A DNA stretch of 23,980 nt from UBA11858 sp964589145 (GTDB lineage Bacteria > Chloroflexota > Anaerolineae > Anaerolineales > UBA11858). Shown here piece after piece: positions 13,863-20,872 of the stretch. The stretch lies in NCBI GenBank assembly GCA_964589145.1, contig CAZPSL010000090.1, forward strand, positions 1-23,980, written 5' to 3'. Every line of letters starts with the position of its first letter. Within the stretch, counting starts at the first letter, position 1. The notes beneath the pieces were generated by a model that was given only the letters and a program-made list of their open reading frames with translations, was not told the DNA's origin and did not search any database. The position numbers were made by a program, and so were the translations under genes.

Positions 13863-16800
13863 TTACCATTTCGGGAAGCGGCGCAAGACGGTGGCGGCGC
13901 CGGGCAGGGTCACGCGGTCACCGCGGGCAAGGTCGGCGGGGGCTTTGCCGGTCTTCTTGGGTGCGCCCTGGAAGATGAAGATCGGCGTGCCCTCCTTGGC
14001 GTATTTCAAATCCACAAACGCCTGACCGAGCAGGTAGCCCTCCTTGTCCGCCGCGCAACTGGTGACCACACCGATCACCTTGCCGCGCTTGTCCGTCACC
14101 GGATCGCCGTGATGCGCCATGCGCACCCCCTTCTCATCGAAGCGGAAGCGCACCACCACGCCCTTGCGCTTTGCCTCGCGGGCCAAAAAGGCCTCCCGTC
14201 CGATGAACCAGGGCTTGTAGGTCTTGACGTAAGAGCCGAACCCGGCTTCGCCGACGCCTAAACCGAGGCCTTGCCCTGAGCCAGCCGAAGGGTCGCCGCC
14301 CATCTCATGCCCGTAGAGCGGCAGCCCGGCCTCCGTGCGCAGGGAGTCGCGCGCCCCCAAGCCGACCGGCTTCAGCCCGAAGGGTTCACCGACATCCAGC
14401 AGGGCGCGGAACAAATCCTGCGCCCGGTCGGGGTGGACGAACAACTCGAAAGCCATCTTCTCGCCGGTGTAGCCCGTGCGCGAGACCACCAGATCAAACC
14501 CGCCGACCTCCGCCTCGCAGAGTTCGGTGCGCTTGAGTTTCAGGATGCGCTTGCGGGTCTCGGCATCCGTGCCCAGGGCCAGCAAAATCTCGCGGGAGCG
14601 GGGCCCCTGCAAAGCCAGATCGACGCGCTGTTCACTTTCCCGGGGGTCGCGCAGGTTCCGCAAAATCACCCCGCGGCCAAAGGCTTTCGCCCAGGGACGG
14701 GCGTTATCCACCTTGACCGTGCCCTCCCGCACCGCGTTCAGCCAGGCCCAGTCCTTGTCATCGTTGGAGGCGTTCACCACCACCAGATACTTCTCCGCAC
14801 CGCGGCGGTAAACCAGCAGGTCGTCAATCACCTCGGCATCGGGGGTCAGGAAGTGAGTGTAAAGCGATTCGCCCACCGCCAGCGCGGAGATGTCGTTGCC
14901 GCAGACGCTATCCAGAAAAGCCGCGGCGTCGGGGCCTTCGGCCTGATAGACGCCCATGTGAGCGACATCGAACAGCCCGGCGGCGCTGCGGACGGCCTGA
15001 TGCTCCTCCAGGATGGAGGTGTAAACCACGGGCATCTCCCAGCCCGCGAAGGGGACGATGCGCGCCCCCAGTTCGACGTGGAGATCGTACACCGGAGTGC
15101 GGCGCAGGGTTTCGGGTTCCTTCTCCTCCCAGACGAAATCGGGGAGCGGCTCACCGGTTTCGTGGGCGATGCCGATAAAGTAGGGTTTCTCCGTCCCGTG
15201 GGAGGCGGAAAGCACCGGCGCATCGTTGCAGCCCTTGGGGTGCGGCGCCGCCTCGGATTTTGCCACCCCCACCGGGCCGGGAATCTTGCGCAGCAGGTCG
15301 TCATCCACCCGCACATAGCCGTCGGAGAGGTCGCGCAGCCAGGCCGCAGCCAGACCGGCCTGAAAATCGGGGACGCTCAACAGGAAGTGGCGGGGTTCCA
15401 CGCAGGCGATGGTGCCTTCGACCATGCCCTCCGGAGTGTGGATGCAGGTTGGGGAGACATCGCCGGGGGACATCGCACCGATGTCGGCGCTGAGGGTGAA
15501 GTTGAGAAACTGGCGCACGCGCTCGCCGCGCAGGTCGAAGGCGACCCAGTCTCCCTCGTGGACACCGCTGATTTCGGGCACGGGGAATTTCAGGGGCACG
15601 GTGACGGGGGATTCCCAGTGCGGATAGCCGTGCCAGGGCGGGTCGAAATCAATACCGGCGTTTTCCGCCAGTGAAGCGACCTTGAAGCGGGCGGCCTCGA
15701 AGGCGGCGAAATCCACCTTGGCGCGCAGGGCCTTGCCCTGACGATAGGGCGTGGTGGTTTGCAGTACGTCGGCGATGGCATCGGCCAGTTCGCGGGTTTC
15801 GGCCTCTTTGAAACCGCGCTGGGTGATCCAGGGCGTGCCCATGCGGACTCCCGTGGGGCGCAGGGCGGAGCGGTCGCCGGGGATGGTGTTGCGGTTGGCA
15901 ACCACGCCGATCAAATCCAGGATGCGGGCGGCCTGGTCGCCGGAGAGGTAGGCACCGTCGGGGCCGGTGACCGATTTGGTATCCAGGTTCATCAGGTGGG
16001 TGTTGGTGCCGCCGAAGGCGATCTTGAAGCCGCGCTCGGCCAGTCGGTCGGTGAGCACGGCGCAGTTTTTGATGATCTGCGCTTGCAACTGGCGGAACTG
16101 CTCGGTTTGCGCCAGTTTGAAGGCCACCGCCATCGCCGCGAAGACGTTGACGTGCGGCCCGCCCTGCTCGCCGGGGAAGACGGCGCGGTCAATTTTGCGC
16201 GCCAGGGCACGGTTGGCGGTCAGGATGACCGCGCCGCGCGGCCCGCAGAGGGATTTGTGGGTGGTGAAGGTGATCACGTCGGCGTAGCCCACCGGAGAGG
16301 GGTACACGCCCGCGGCCACCATCCCGGCAACGTGGGCGATGTCAGCGAACAGGTAAGCCCCCACCTTGTCGGCAATCTCGCGGAAGCGGGCGAAATCCAG
16401 TTTCCAGGGGTAGGAGGACACTCCGGCGATGATCATCTTGGGCTTGTGTTCCAGCGCCAGGGCTTCCACCTCGTCGTAGTTGATCTGCTCGGTTTCGGGG
16501 TCCACCGCGTAGGAAACGATGTGGTAATACTTGCCGGAGCGGTTGACCGGCGAGCCGTGGGAGAGATGCCCGCCGTGAAGGAGGTTCATGCCCATCACCA
16601 CGTCGCCGGGCTGGACGAGGGCGTGATAGACCGCGTTGTTGGCCGGGCCGCCGGAGAGCGCCTGCACGTTGACGTACAGGTCATCGGCGGCGAGGCCGTT
16701 GGCGGCAAAAGTCTCGGCACAGCGGCGGCGGGCGAGGGCTTCGACGATGTCGGCATACTCAACGCCTTTGTAGTAGCGCGGGTCGGAGTAGCGGCGGTAT

Positions 16801-17048
16801 TCCGCCAGGCGGGTTTCGTAATCCAGAATTTCCGCTTCGGTCATCCAGCGGGTATCCTCGGGGGGGTAGCCCTCGGCGTAGATGTTGTGGAAAGCGGAGG
16901 CCAGGGCTTCACGCACCGCCAGCGGGGAGGAACTTTCGCTGGGGATGAGGATCAGTTTGCGGTACTGGCGTTCCGCTTCAACCTGGGTGAGTTCGTAAAC
17001 ATCGGGGTCAATCGCGGAGAGGTCGCCGCGGAAGAGGAAGTCGGTCAT
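13863..17048 (-). CDS. Serine hydroxymethyltransferase-aminomethyltransferase (GlyA-GcvT) fusion
   Basis: A single 1061-residue chain joining two folate enzymes. Residues 1-430 are SHMT: HGGHLSHGS, DIAHVAGMVAAGVYP and the PLP lysine Lys265 in TTHKSLCGPRG. Residues about 650-1061 are GcvT, the T-protein: FAGWEMPVVY, GLFDVAHMG, the folate-site EVIDDLLVY (739-747), SRTGYTGE and GLGARDSLRTEAGLPLYGHE. A region at 485-600 is poorly explained and may be a decayed GcvT/YgfZ-like folate domain. Both halves make or use 5,10-methylene-tetrahydrofolate, so the fusion may channel it between serine/glycine interconversion and the glycine cleavage system. No gcvH or gcvP is in the window. The start ATG at 17048 follows AAGGAG; a longer in-frame extension contains repeat-derived leader. 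An in-frame PSAGSGQG insertion lies at residues 920-927. Own promoter and terminator. Confidence 0.92.
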   Translation of the reverse strand: MTDFLFRGDLSAIDPDVYELTQVEAERQYRKLILIPSESSSPLAVREALASAFHNIYAEGYPPEDTRWMTEAEILDYETRLAEYRRYSDPRYYKGVEYADIVEALARRRCAETFAANGLAADDLYVNVQALSGGPANNAVYHALVQPGDVVMGMNLLHGGHLSHGSPVNRSGKYYHIVSYAVDPETEQINYDEVEALALEHKPKMIIAGVSSYPWKLDFARFREIADKVGAYLFADIAHVAGMVAAGVYPSPVGYADVITFTTHKSLCGPRGAVILTANRALARKIDRAVFPGEQGGPHVNVFAAMAVAFKLAQTEQFRQLQAQIIKNCAVLTDRLAERGFKIAFGGTNTHLMNLDTKSVTGPDGAYLSGDQAARILDLIGVVANRNTIPGDRSALRPTGVRMGTPWITQRGFKEAETRELADAIADVLQTTTPYRQGKALRAKVDFAAFEAARFKVASLAENAGIDFDPPWHGYPHWESPVTVPLKFPVPEISGVHEGDWVAFDLRGERVRQFLNFTLSADIGAMSPGDVSPTCIHTPEGMVEGTIACVEPRHFLLSVPDFQAGLAAAWLRDLSDGYVRVDDDLLRKIPGPVGVAKSEAAPHPKGCNDAPVLSASHGTEKPYFIGIAHETGEPLPDFVWEEKEPETLRRTPVYDLHVELGARIVPFAGWEMPVVYTSILEEHQAVRSAAGLFDVAHMGVYQAEGPDAAAFLDSVCGNDISALAVGESLYTHFLTPDAEVIDDLLVYRRGAEKYLVVVNASNDDKDWAWLNAVREGTVKVDNARPWAKAFGRGVILRNLRDPRESEQRVDLALQGPRSREILLALGTDAETRKRILKLKRTELCEAEVGGFDLVVSRTGYTGEKMAFELFVHPDRAQDLFRALLDVGEPFGLKPVGLGARDSLRTEAGLPLYGHEMGGDPSAGSGQGLGLGVGEAGFGSYVKTYKPWFIGREAFLAREAKRKGVVVRFRFDEKGVRMAHHGDPVTDKRGKVIGVVTSCAADKEGYLLGQAFVDLKYAKEGTPIFIFQGAPKKTGKAPADLARGDRVTLPGAATVLRRFPKW
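14268..14294 (-). repeat. In-frame short repeat insertion in the GcvT domain (PSAGSGQ)
   Basis: The minus strand reads GACCCTTCGGCTGGCTCAGG and continues GCAAGG. It encodes Asp-Pro-Ser-Ala-Gly-Ser-Gly-Gln inside the conserved GHEMGG...LGLGVGEAGFG stretch, where GcvT homologs have no insert. The sequence resembles the CTTCGxCxxGCTCAGGGCA element I recall as common in Chloroflexota genomes. That identification is from memory. Confidence 0.5.
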
Positions 17049-17054
17049 GGGAAA

Positions 17055-17060
17055 CTCCTT
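17055..17060 (-). promoter_or_regulatory. Shine-Dalgarno AAGGAG deciding the SHMT-GcvT start
   Basis: AAGGAG on the minus strand, 6 nt before the ATG at 17048. It favours MTDFLFRGDL as the N-terminus over an upstream in-frame ATG 72 nt away. Confidence 0.7.
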
Positions 17061-17075
17061 GGGGGGAATGGTGGA

Positions 17076-17089
17076 GATTGGCGATTGGA
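17076..17089. repeat. Two 7-bp units GATTGGC/GATTGGA in the SHMT-GcvT leader
   Basis: GATTGGC and GATTGGA are directly repeated between the promoter and the start codon of the fusion gene, in the same style as the other short tandem repeats of this window. Confidence 0.45.
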
Positions 17090-17153
17090 GACCAAAATCA
17101 AAGACTGGGAGATGACACACCTGCGATGGCCCAGGACCTGCCGCCGCACTTCC

Positions 17154-17182
17154 ATTCTAGCCCCGAGAGCAGCAGGATGCAA
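17154..17182 (-). promoter_or_regulatory. Sigma-70-type promoter of the SHMT-GcvT gene
   Basis: On the minus strand TTGCAT (17182-17177), a 17-bp spacer and TAGAAT (17159-17154). The start would be near 17147, giving a leader of about 100 nt. I looked for a glycine riboswitch in this leader and see none. Confidence 0.7.
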
Positions 17183-17282
17183 GTCACAAAAGGCAGTTTA
17201 GGTTAAGACGGTTGTAAATTCCCCCCAGTTACAACAGACCTGTTATGAACTTTTCTGTCTCTATCCCCCTCACCACGATTCA

Positions 17283-17657
17283 TCATCCATGCCCGTGTTC
17301 AACGCTCTCGGCGCAGGGTGCGGCTTCGTTCAATTCGCCGCCCAGGTAACGCTCCAGCGCGGCGCGGACGGTCAGCCCGCCAACCCCTGTTGCCGTTTGG
17401 ATGCCGTATTGCTCAAAAAACTGAATGGCACGTCCTCCCATGCCGCCGCTGATCATCACATTCGCCTGCTGGCTGTGAATGAAGCCCGGCACCTGCCCCG
17501 GCTGATGCCCGCTGTAAAAGGGGTTGGGAATCACCTGAATGGTCTGAACCGCTTTTCCGTCCAGATCTACAAGGGCGAAGTAGGGGCAGCGTCCAAAATG
17601 GTGAGCGACCACACTCTCCAGCCCGTTATCGGTATCGGCTGCAATGGCAATGCGCAT
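17283..17657 (-). CDS. NifX/NifB C-terminal-like (dinitrogenase Fe-Mo cofactor family) protein
   Basis: A 124-residue single-domain protein of the dinitrogenase iron-molybdenum cofactor biosynthesis fold (NifX, NifY, NafY, orange protein). Landmarks are MRIAIAADTDNGLESVVAHHFGRCPYF at the N-terminus and VMISGGMGGRAIQFFEQYGI in the centre. The C-terminal tail CAESVEHGHG could bind metal. GGAGGAAA lies before the ATG. It is the last gene of the lower unit, 18 bp after the MIP18-family gene. No nitrogenase genes are present. The context (MinD ATPases with ferredoxin motifs) points to the orange-protein-like group instead, which carries Mo-Cu-S or Fe-S clusters. Family is firm; cargo is unknown. 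Confidence 0.88.
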   Translation of the reverse strand: MRIAIAADTDNGLESVVAHHFGRCPYFALVDLDGKAVQTIQVIPNPFYSGHQPGQVPGFIHSQQANVMISGGMGGRAIQFFEQYGIQTATGVGGLTVRAALERYLGGELNEAAPCAESVEHGHG

Positions 17658-17675
17658 AAAAATTTCCTCCAGAAA

Positions 17676-17996
17676 TCAGGCCTGCGGGGTTTCGCTTTCC
17701 TGATTGATTAGTTCCGTCAACTTGTCCGCGTGGATGTAATCCACCACGGTGATGATCTGCCTCTCCACGCCGGGCACCTCCGCCACGGCTTTCTTGATTT
17801 CTTTCGCAAGGTAAACTGCAATCGGGCAAACCGGCGACGAGGGACGAAAAGTGTAACGGACCACCCCGCCATCGTCAACCTGCAAATCCAGCACCAGTTG
17901 CATACGGATGACATCGGCGCCGGTCTCCGGGTCAATGACGGTTTGCAGTCGGGAGAGGATCGATTCCTTCAGTACGGTTTCTTCGAGTTTGTTCAT
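17676..17996 (-). CDS. MIP18/DUF59-family iron-sulfur assembly protein
   Basis: A 106-residue protein of the MIP18 (DUF59, SufT/PaaD-like) family, which helps insert Fe-S clusters. It shows the opening ESILSRLQTVIDPETGADVI and the conserved CPIA (VCPIAVYLAKEIKKAV) with a single Cys, then VPGVERQIITVV. The ATG at 17996 and one two codons earlier (18002) are both possible; neither has a strong Shine-Dalgarno. A branched stem-loop (18008-18044) sits directly upstream. It lies between two ferredoxin-MinD ATPases and a NifX-like protein, so it is probably the cluster's assembly factor. Confidence 0.87.
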   Translation of the reverse strand: MNKLEETVLKESILSRLQTVIDPETGADVIRMQLVLDLQVDDGGVVRYTFRPSSPVCPIAVYLAKEIKKAVAEVPGVERQIITVVDYIHADKLTELINQESETPQA

Positions 17997-18007
17997 GGTC
18001 ATCAGGG

Positions 18008-18044
18008 CACGGGCTGACAGGCCGGAGAAGGCCGCCAGCCCGTG
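18008..18044 (-). other. Intercistronic stem-loop before the MIP18-family gene
   Basis: CACGGGCTG (18008-18016) pairs with CAGCCCGTG (18036-18044) and encloses a second small stem, GGCC/GGCC. It lies between two genes of one unit and lacks a T-run. It may therefore tune mRNA processing or expression of the last two genes and is unlikely to end transcription. Confidence 0.55.
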
Positions 18045-18047
18045 TTC

Positions 18048-18998
18048 TTACACAATTTCCAACGCTTCCACCACCCGCCGCCAAACGGCACGGATGGCTT
18101 TGCTGGCGGGTGAATCCGGGGCAAAAGCCGTCACCGGCTGCGCCTGCACCATCGCCTCGGTCACATTCAAATCAAAGGGGATGCGTCCGACCACTTCAAT
18201 TCCCTGCTCATGGCAAAAGGCTTCAATTTCGGCAGCCCCTTCGGGGTAGATGTCCGCCTTGTTGATGCAGACCATCGCCTGCACCCCGAAATGATCGGTG
18301 GTTTGCAGCACGCGGCGCATATCGTGGACTCCGGCAGCAGTCGGCTCAGCGACAATCAGCGCCAGGCTCGCCCCGGAGACCGCCGAGATCACCGGACAGC
18401 CGATTCCGGGGGGGCCGTCCACCAGCACCAGGGGGATGTCGTTGTCCATCGCCAGCAAGCGGGCATACTGCTTGACCAGCGTCACCAGTTTGCCGGAGTT
18501 TTCCTGTGCGGGGCGCAGGGCGGCGTGGAACAGCGTCCCGTAGCGGCTCTGGGAGCGGAACCACTCCCCCGCCAACTGCGGCTGCATGGTGATGGCGTCA
18601 TCCGGGCACTGATAAACGCAGGCTGCGCAGCCATCACAGGCAATCGGGTCAACGATGGGCAGGTCGGTGTCGAGGTAAACGTCCAGTTGATCGGCCACCA
18701 GGCGGCGGAAACCACTCTGGGCCGCGGTGCCGAGAGCATCAAAGCGGCACACGTCAATGCAAATGCCGCACTCGCTGCAAAGGTCGAGGTCAATTTCGGC
18801 CACCTGACCACCCCAAAAGTCCTCGCGATGCTCCATCTCCGGGGTGAGCACCAACTCCAGGTTGGCGGCATCCACATCCGCATCCGCCAGAACCGTCCGC
18901 ACCGGCAGGTCGCTCTCCGCGGCGAGGTGCGCAAAAGCCGCGGTCACACTGGTTTTGCCGGTGCCGCCCTTTCCGCTCAAAATCACGAGTTGTTTCAT
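18048..18998 (-). CDS. MinD/ParA-type ATPase with two inserted [4Fe-4S] ferredoxin motifs (A)
   Basis: A 316-residue cytoplasmic P-loop ATPase. The deviant Walker A SGKGGTGKT (residues 8-16) carries the MinD signature lysine. Between the early strands a ferredoxin domain is inserted, with complete motifs Cys74-x2-Cys77-x2-Cys80-x3-Cys84 and Cys121-x2-Cys124-x2-Cys127-x3-Cys131. LVLVDGPPGIGCPVISAV is the Walker B/switch region. Such proteins occur in pairs beside NifX-fold proteins in anaerobes, including the orange-protein complex. Its ATG overlaps the stop of the paralogous upstream gene by 4 nt (ATGA), so the pair is translated together, probably as a heterodimer. Confidence 0.92.
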   Translation of the reverse strand: MKQLVILSGKGGTGKTSVTAAFAHLAAESDLPVRTVLADADVDAANLELVLTPEMEHREDFWGGQVAEIDLDLCSECGICIDVCRFDALGTAAQSGFRRLVADQLDVYLDTDLPIVDPIACDGCAACVYQCPDDAITMQPQLAGEWFRSQSRYGTLFHAALRPAQENSGKLVTLVKQYARLLAMDNDIPLVLVDGPPGIGCPVISAVSGASLALIVAEPTAAGVHDMRRVLQTTDHFGVQAMVCINKADIYPEGAAEIEAFCHEQGIEVVGRIPFDLNVTEAMVQAQPVTAFAPDSPASKAIRAVWRRVVEALEIV

Positions 18999-19852
18999 GG
19001 CGTCACCTCCGCAGCGATGGCCGCGAACATCTCCTGGAAGCGTGCCTCGTACTCCGGGCGGATTTCAATCAGCGGCTGCCCCTGCGCGATGCCCGCCCCG
19101 ATTTCACGATCCAGCGGGATGCGCATCAGGATGGGGATTCCCGCTTCCCCGCAGAAATCATCCACCCGTGCATCGCCCACCCCGTCGCGGTTGATCACCA
19201 CCCCGGCGGGGATGCTCAACTCAGTGGCGAGTTGCGCCGCCAATTTCAGGTCGTGCAGCCCGAAGGGGGTCGGCTCGGTGACCAAAACGAGGTAATCCGC
19301 CCCCCGGATGGATTCCACCACCGGGCAGGAAGTGCCGGGCGGCGTATCCCAGACGGAAATCTGATCATCCCGAGGGGGCAGCCACTTTTTGAGTTGCTTG
19401 ATAACCGGCACCGCCATCGGTTCGCCGACATCCAGCAGCCCGCGCCCAAACGAGATGCCCTGCGGGGTGACACCGGCCTCCAGCGTGCCGAGCGGCTCCG
19501 GCCTTTCGGTGATGGCGTGCTCCGGGCATTCCAGGGTGCAACTGCCACATCCGTGGCAAAGTTCCGGGAACACGAGGGTGGAGCCGCCCAGCCGCACGAT
19601 GGCATGATACTGGCAAACCTCGGCACAGCGACCGTGCCCGGTGCAGATTTCCGTGTTCACCTGCGGGATGAGCAAATCCACGCTGCGCTGCTCCCGCAGG
19701 TCGGGCTTGAGGAAAAGATGAGCGTTGGGCGCCTCCACATCGCAATCCAGAAAGGCGATCTCCCGCCCCTGTGCTGCGAGCGAGAGCGCCAGACTGGTGG
19801 AAACAGTGGTTTTGCCCGTGCCGCCTTTTCCGCTGGCAACGGCAATGATCAT
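18995..19852 (-). CDS. MinD/ParA-type ATPase with ferredoxin insert, variant ligand (B)
   Basis: A 285-residue paralog of the next gene. The deviant Walker A is SGKGGTGKT (7-15), and SVWDTPPGTSCPVVESI is the Walker B region. The second ferredoxin motif is complete (Cys99, Cys102, Cys105, Cys109). The first reads CTGHGRCAEVC: Cys70, His73, Cys76, Cys80, so the second Cys is a His. If real, this site might hold a cluster with one histidine ligand or a [3Fe-4S] cluster. It starts 5 bp after the NifX-like stop and overlaps its paralog by 4 nt. Pairing of a full and a variant copy suggests divided roles. Confidence 0.92.
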   Translation of the reverse strand: MIIAVASGKGGTGKTTVSTSLALSLAAQGREIAFLDCDVEAPNAHLFLKPDLREQRSVDLLIPQVNTEICTGHGRCAEVCQYHAIVRLGGSTLVFPELCHGCGSCTLECPEHAITERPEPLGTLEAGVTPQGISFGRGLLDVGEPMAVPVIKQLKKWLPPRDDQISVWDTPPGTSCPVVESIRGADYLVLVTEPTPFGLHDLKLAAQLATELSIPAGVVINRDGVGDARVDDFCGEAGIPILMRIPLDREIGAGIAQGQPLIEIRPEYEARFQEMFAAIAAEVTP

Positions 19853-19857
19853 GGGGA

Positions 19858-20223
19858 TTAGTGCCCTCCGTGCAGTTCGCCGCCCGTGGCCTCGAAAGTC
19901 TGCTTGAGTTTGCCATCCGCGAACTGCTGGACGACCTCCGCAACGGTGCCCGATTCTGCGATGTAGGCTTCCAAACCAGCGGCTTTCAGGGCATTGAAGG
20001 CATTAGGGCCGTAGCGTCCGCTGATAACCGCCTGTGCGCCGGTTTTGGTGATGAACTGCACCGCCAGAGGGCCGGCGCCGCCGCGGGCATTCGCACCGGG
20101 GTTCGCGTGGGCTTCCCATTCCTTGGTTTCCGTATCGTACACGATAAAGTAATCCGCCCGTCCGAAGCGCGGGCTGAAGGGTTGATCCAGTTTGTTTCCG
20201 AGAGCAGTGATTGCAATTTTCAT
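19858..20223 (-). CDS. NifX-like (dinitrogenase Fe-Mo cofactor family) protein, first gene of the lower unit
   Basis: A 121-residue protein of the same fold as the gene at 17283-17657. It shows MKIAITALGNKLDQPFSPRFGRADYFIVYD and QAVISGRYGPNAFNALKAAG. It has no cysteine and ends in LHGGH. The ATG at 20223 is chosen over an upstream in-frame start because AAGGAGG lies 5 nt before it and a promoter at 20250-20278 would start near 20243. It opens a five-gene unit that continues with two ATPases, a MIP18 protein and a second NifX-like protein. The cysteine-free protein may hold a non-covalent metal-sulfur cluster, as the orange protein does. This is inference. Confidence 0.88.
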   Translation of the reverse strand: MKIAITALGNKLDQPFSPRFGRADYFIVYDTETKEWEAHANPGANARGGAGPLAVQFITKTGAQAVISGRYGPNAFNALKAAGLEAYIAESGTVAEVVQQFADGKLKQTFEATGGELHGGH

Positions 20224-20228
20224 AAGAG

Positions 20229-20235
20229 CCTCCTT
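20229..20235 (-). promoter_or_regulatory. Shine-Dalgarno AAGGAGG deciding the NifX-like start
   Basis: AAGGAGG on the minus strand, 5 nt upstream of the ATG at 20223. Confidence 0.75.
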
Positions 20236-20249
20236 TTCGAAATCAGCGA

Positions 20250-20278
20250 GTTGTACCATCAAACCGCGAAGCCATCAA
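20250..20278 (-). promoter_or_regulatory. Promoter of the NifX-MinD-MinD-MIP18-NifX unit
   Basis: On the minus strand TTGATG (20278-20273), a 17-bp spacer and TACAAC (20255-20250). Transcription would begin near 20243 with a leader of about 20 nt. The -35 overlaps the outer arm of a long nested inverted repeat. Confidence 0.6.
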
Positions 20279-20409
20279 GAAAAAACTTGCTTAGGGCTTT
20301 CGCTCTGAGCGATGGTTTGTGGTGTTTTGTGCGTGCTTCGCACGCACAAAACACCACTTTTCCCTGCGTTTCAGCGAAAGTCCTATTTCTGTTTTTTGTG
20401 CCTTCGCGG
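20264..20409. repeat. Nested inverted repeat with an 18-bp perfect core hairpin
   Basis: Three nested pairs share one centre: CCGCGAAG (20264-20271) with CTTCGCGG (20402-20409); AGGGCTTTCGCT (20293-20304) with AGCGAAAGTCCT (20373-20384, one G-U type mismatch); and a perfect 18-bp stem (20319-20336 with 20340-20357) closed by a TTC triloop. The core is related to the hairpin at 21782-21820. It may be a small mobile repeat or a structured RNA. Confidence 0.75.
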
Positions 20410-20432
20410 CGGTAAAGTTTTTGTCAGAAGGA

Positions 20433-20463
20433 GGACTGGCAGCCATGACAAGGCTACCAGTCC
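20433..20463. repeat. Dispersed CTGGCAG palindrome, copy 4
   Basis: GGACTGGCAGCC (20433-20444) faces GGCTACCAGTCC (20452-20463) with one mismatch and a 7-nt loop. It lies 9 bp beyond the stop of the DUF5320 gene and may help end that transcript, though no T-run follows. Confidence 0.7.
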
Positions 20464-20472
20464 TGGGTGAGT

Positions 20473-20811
20473 TTATTTTTCCAGGCTGTCAAGCCGGTTT
20501 TGGATGGTTTCGAGGGCTGCGCGCAGTTCATCCGCCTGGGATTTGAGTGCGGTGATTTCGTCATCTGCGGCAGTTGAGGGCGTTGCCGGGGGAACCGCAT
20601 CGCTCCACGCAGGGGCGAAGCGAGCGCCCCAGCCGCGTCCCCAACCGCGCCCAGCGGCGAGGCCGCGTGCCCCCCAGCGTCCGCCGTAGCCGTAGCCGCG
20701 GCCCGCGCCGGAAGCGGCATAACCGGGGCGGTTGTATCCCGCGCAGTAGCCCAAACGACGTCCCGTTCCGGGACCCAATCCACGAGGGCCAGTTCCATCT
20801 CCGTAAGGCAT
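20473..20811 (-). CDS. DUF5320-family glycine/arginine-rich protein
   Basis: A 112-residue protein. Its start, MPYGDGTGPRGLGPGTGRRLGYCAG, is the hallmark of DUF5320. A Gly/Arg/Tyr-rich stretch (about 30-62) follows, then a C-terminal coiled coil (DDEITALKSQADELRAALETIQNRLDSLEK). Such proteins are found beside NifX-like and ferredoxin-MinD genes in anaerobes; their function is unknown. The ATG at 20811 is preferred because AAAGGAG lies 8 nt upstream; an ATG two codons earlier would be only 2 nt from it. It follows the small R/G-tailed protein by 61 bp, and a palindrome ends the gene. A single Cys lies in the signature. Confidence 0.85.
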   Translation of the reverse strand: MPYGDGTGPRGLGPGTGRRLGYCAGYNRPGYAASGAGRGYGYGGRWGARGLAAGRGWGRGWGARFAPAWSDAVPPATPSTAADDEITALKSQADELRAALETIQNRLDSLEK

Positions 20812-20819
20812 GGTCATCA

Positions 20820-20826
20820 CTCCTTT
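20820..20826 (-). promoter_or_regulatory. Shine-Dalgarno AAAGGAG deciding the DUF5320 start
   Basis: AAAGGAG on the minus strand, 8 nt upstream of the ATG at 20811 and only 2 nt from the alternative at 20817. Confidence 0.65.
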
Positions 20827-20872
20827 CTGCAATTGAGATTGAGATTCGAGGCTGAAGGTTGAATCTTCAGTC

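Noticed and set aside
17049..17147. A glycine riboswitch in the leader of the SHMT-GcvT gene
   Set aside because: The leader lacks the conserved aptamer pattern and contains short tandem repeats instead.
15759..17201. A 480-codon plus-strand frame opposite the SHMT part
   Set aside because: Shadow of the SHMT-GcvT gene; low complexity translation rich in Gly and Val and no ribosome site.
18210..19295. A 361-codon plus-strand frame opposite the MinD ATPases
   Set aside because: Shadow of two overlapping genes with intact Walker and ferredoxin motifs.
17283..20223. A nitrogenase cofactor cluster
   Set aside because: NifX-like proteins are present but no nifH, nifD, nifK, nifB radical-SAM part or nifE/N; the ATPase pair points to an orange-protein-like set instead.
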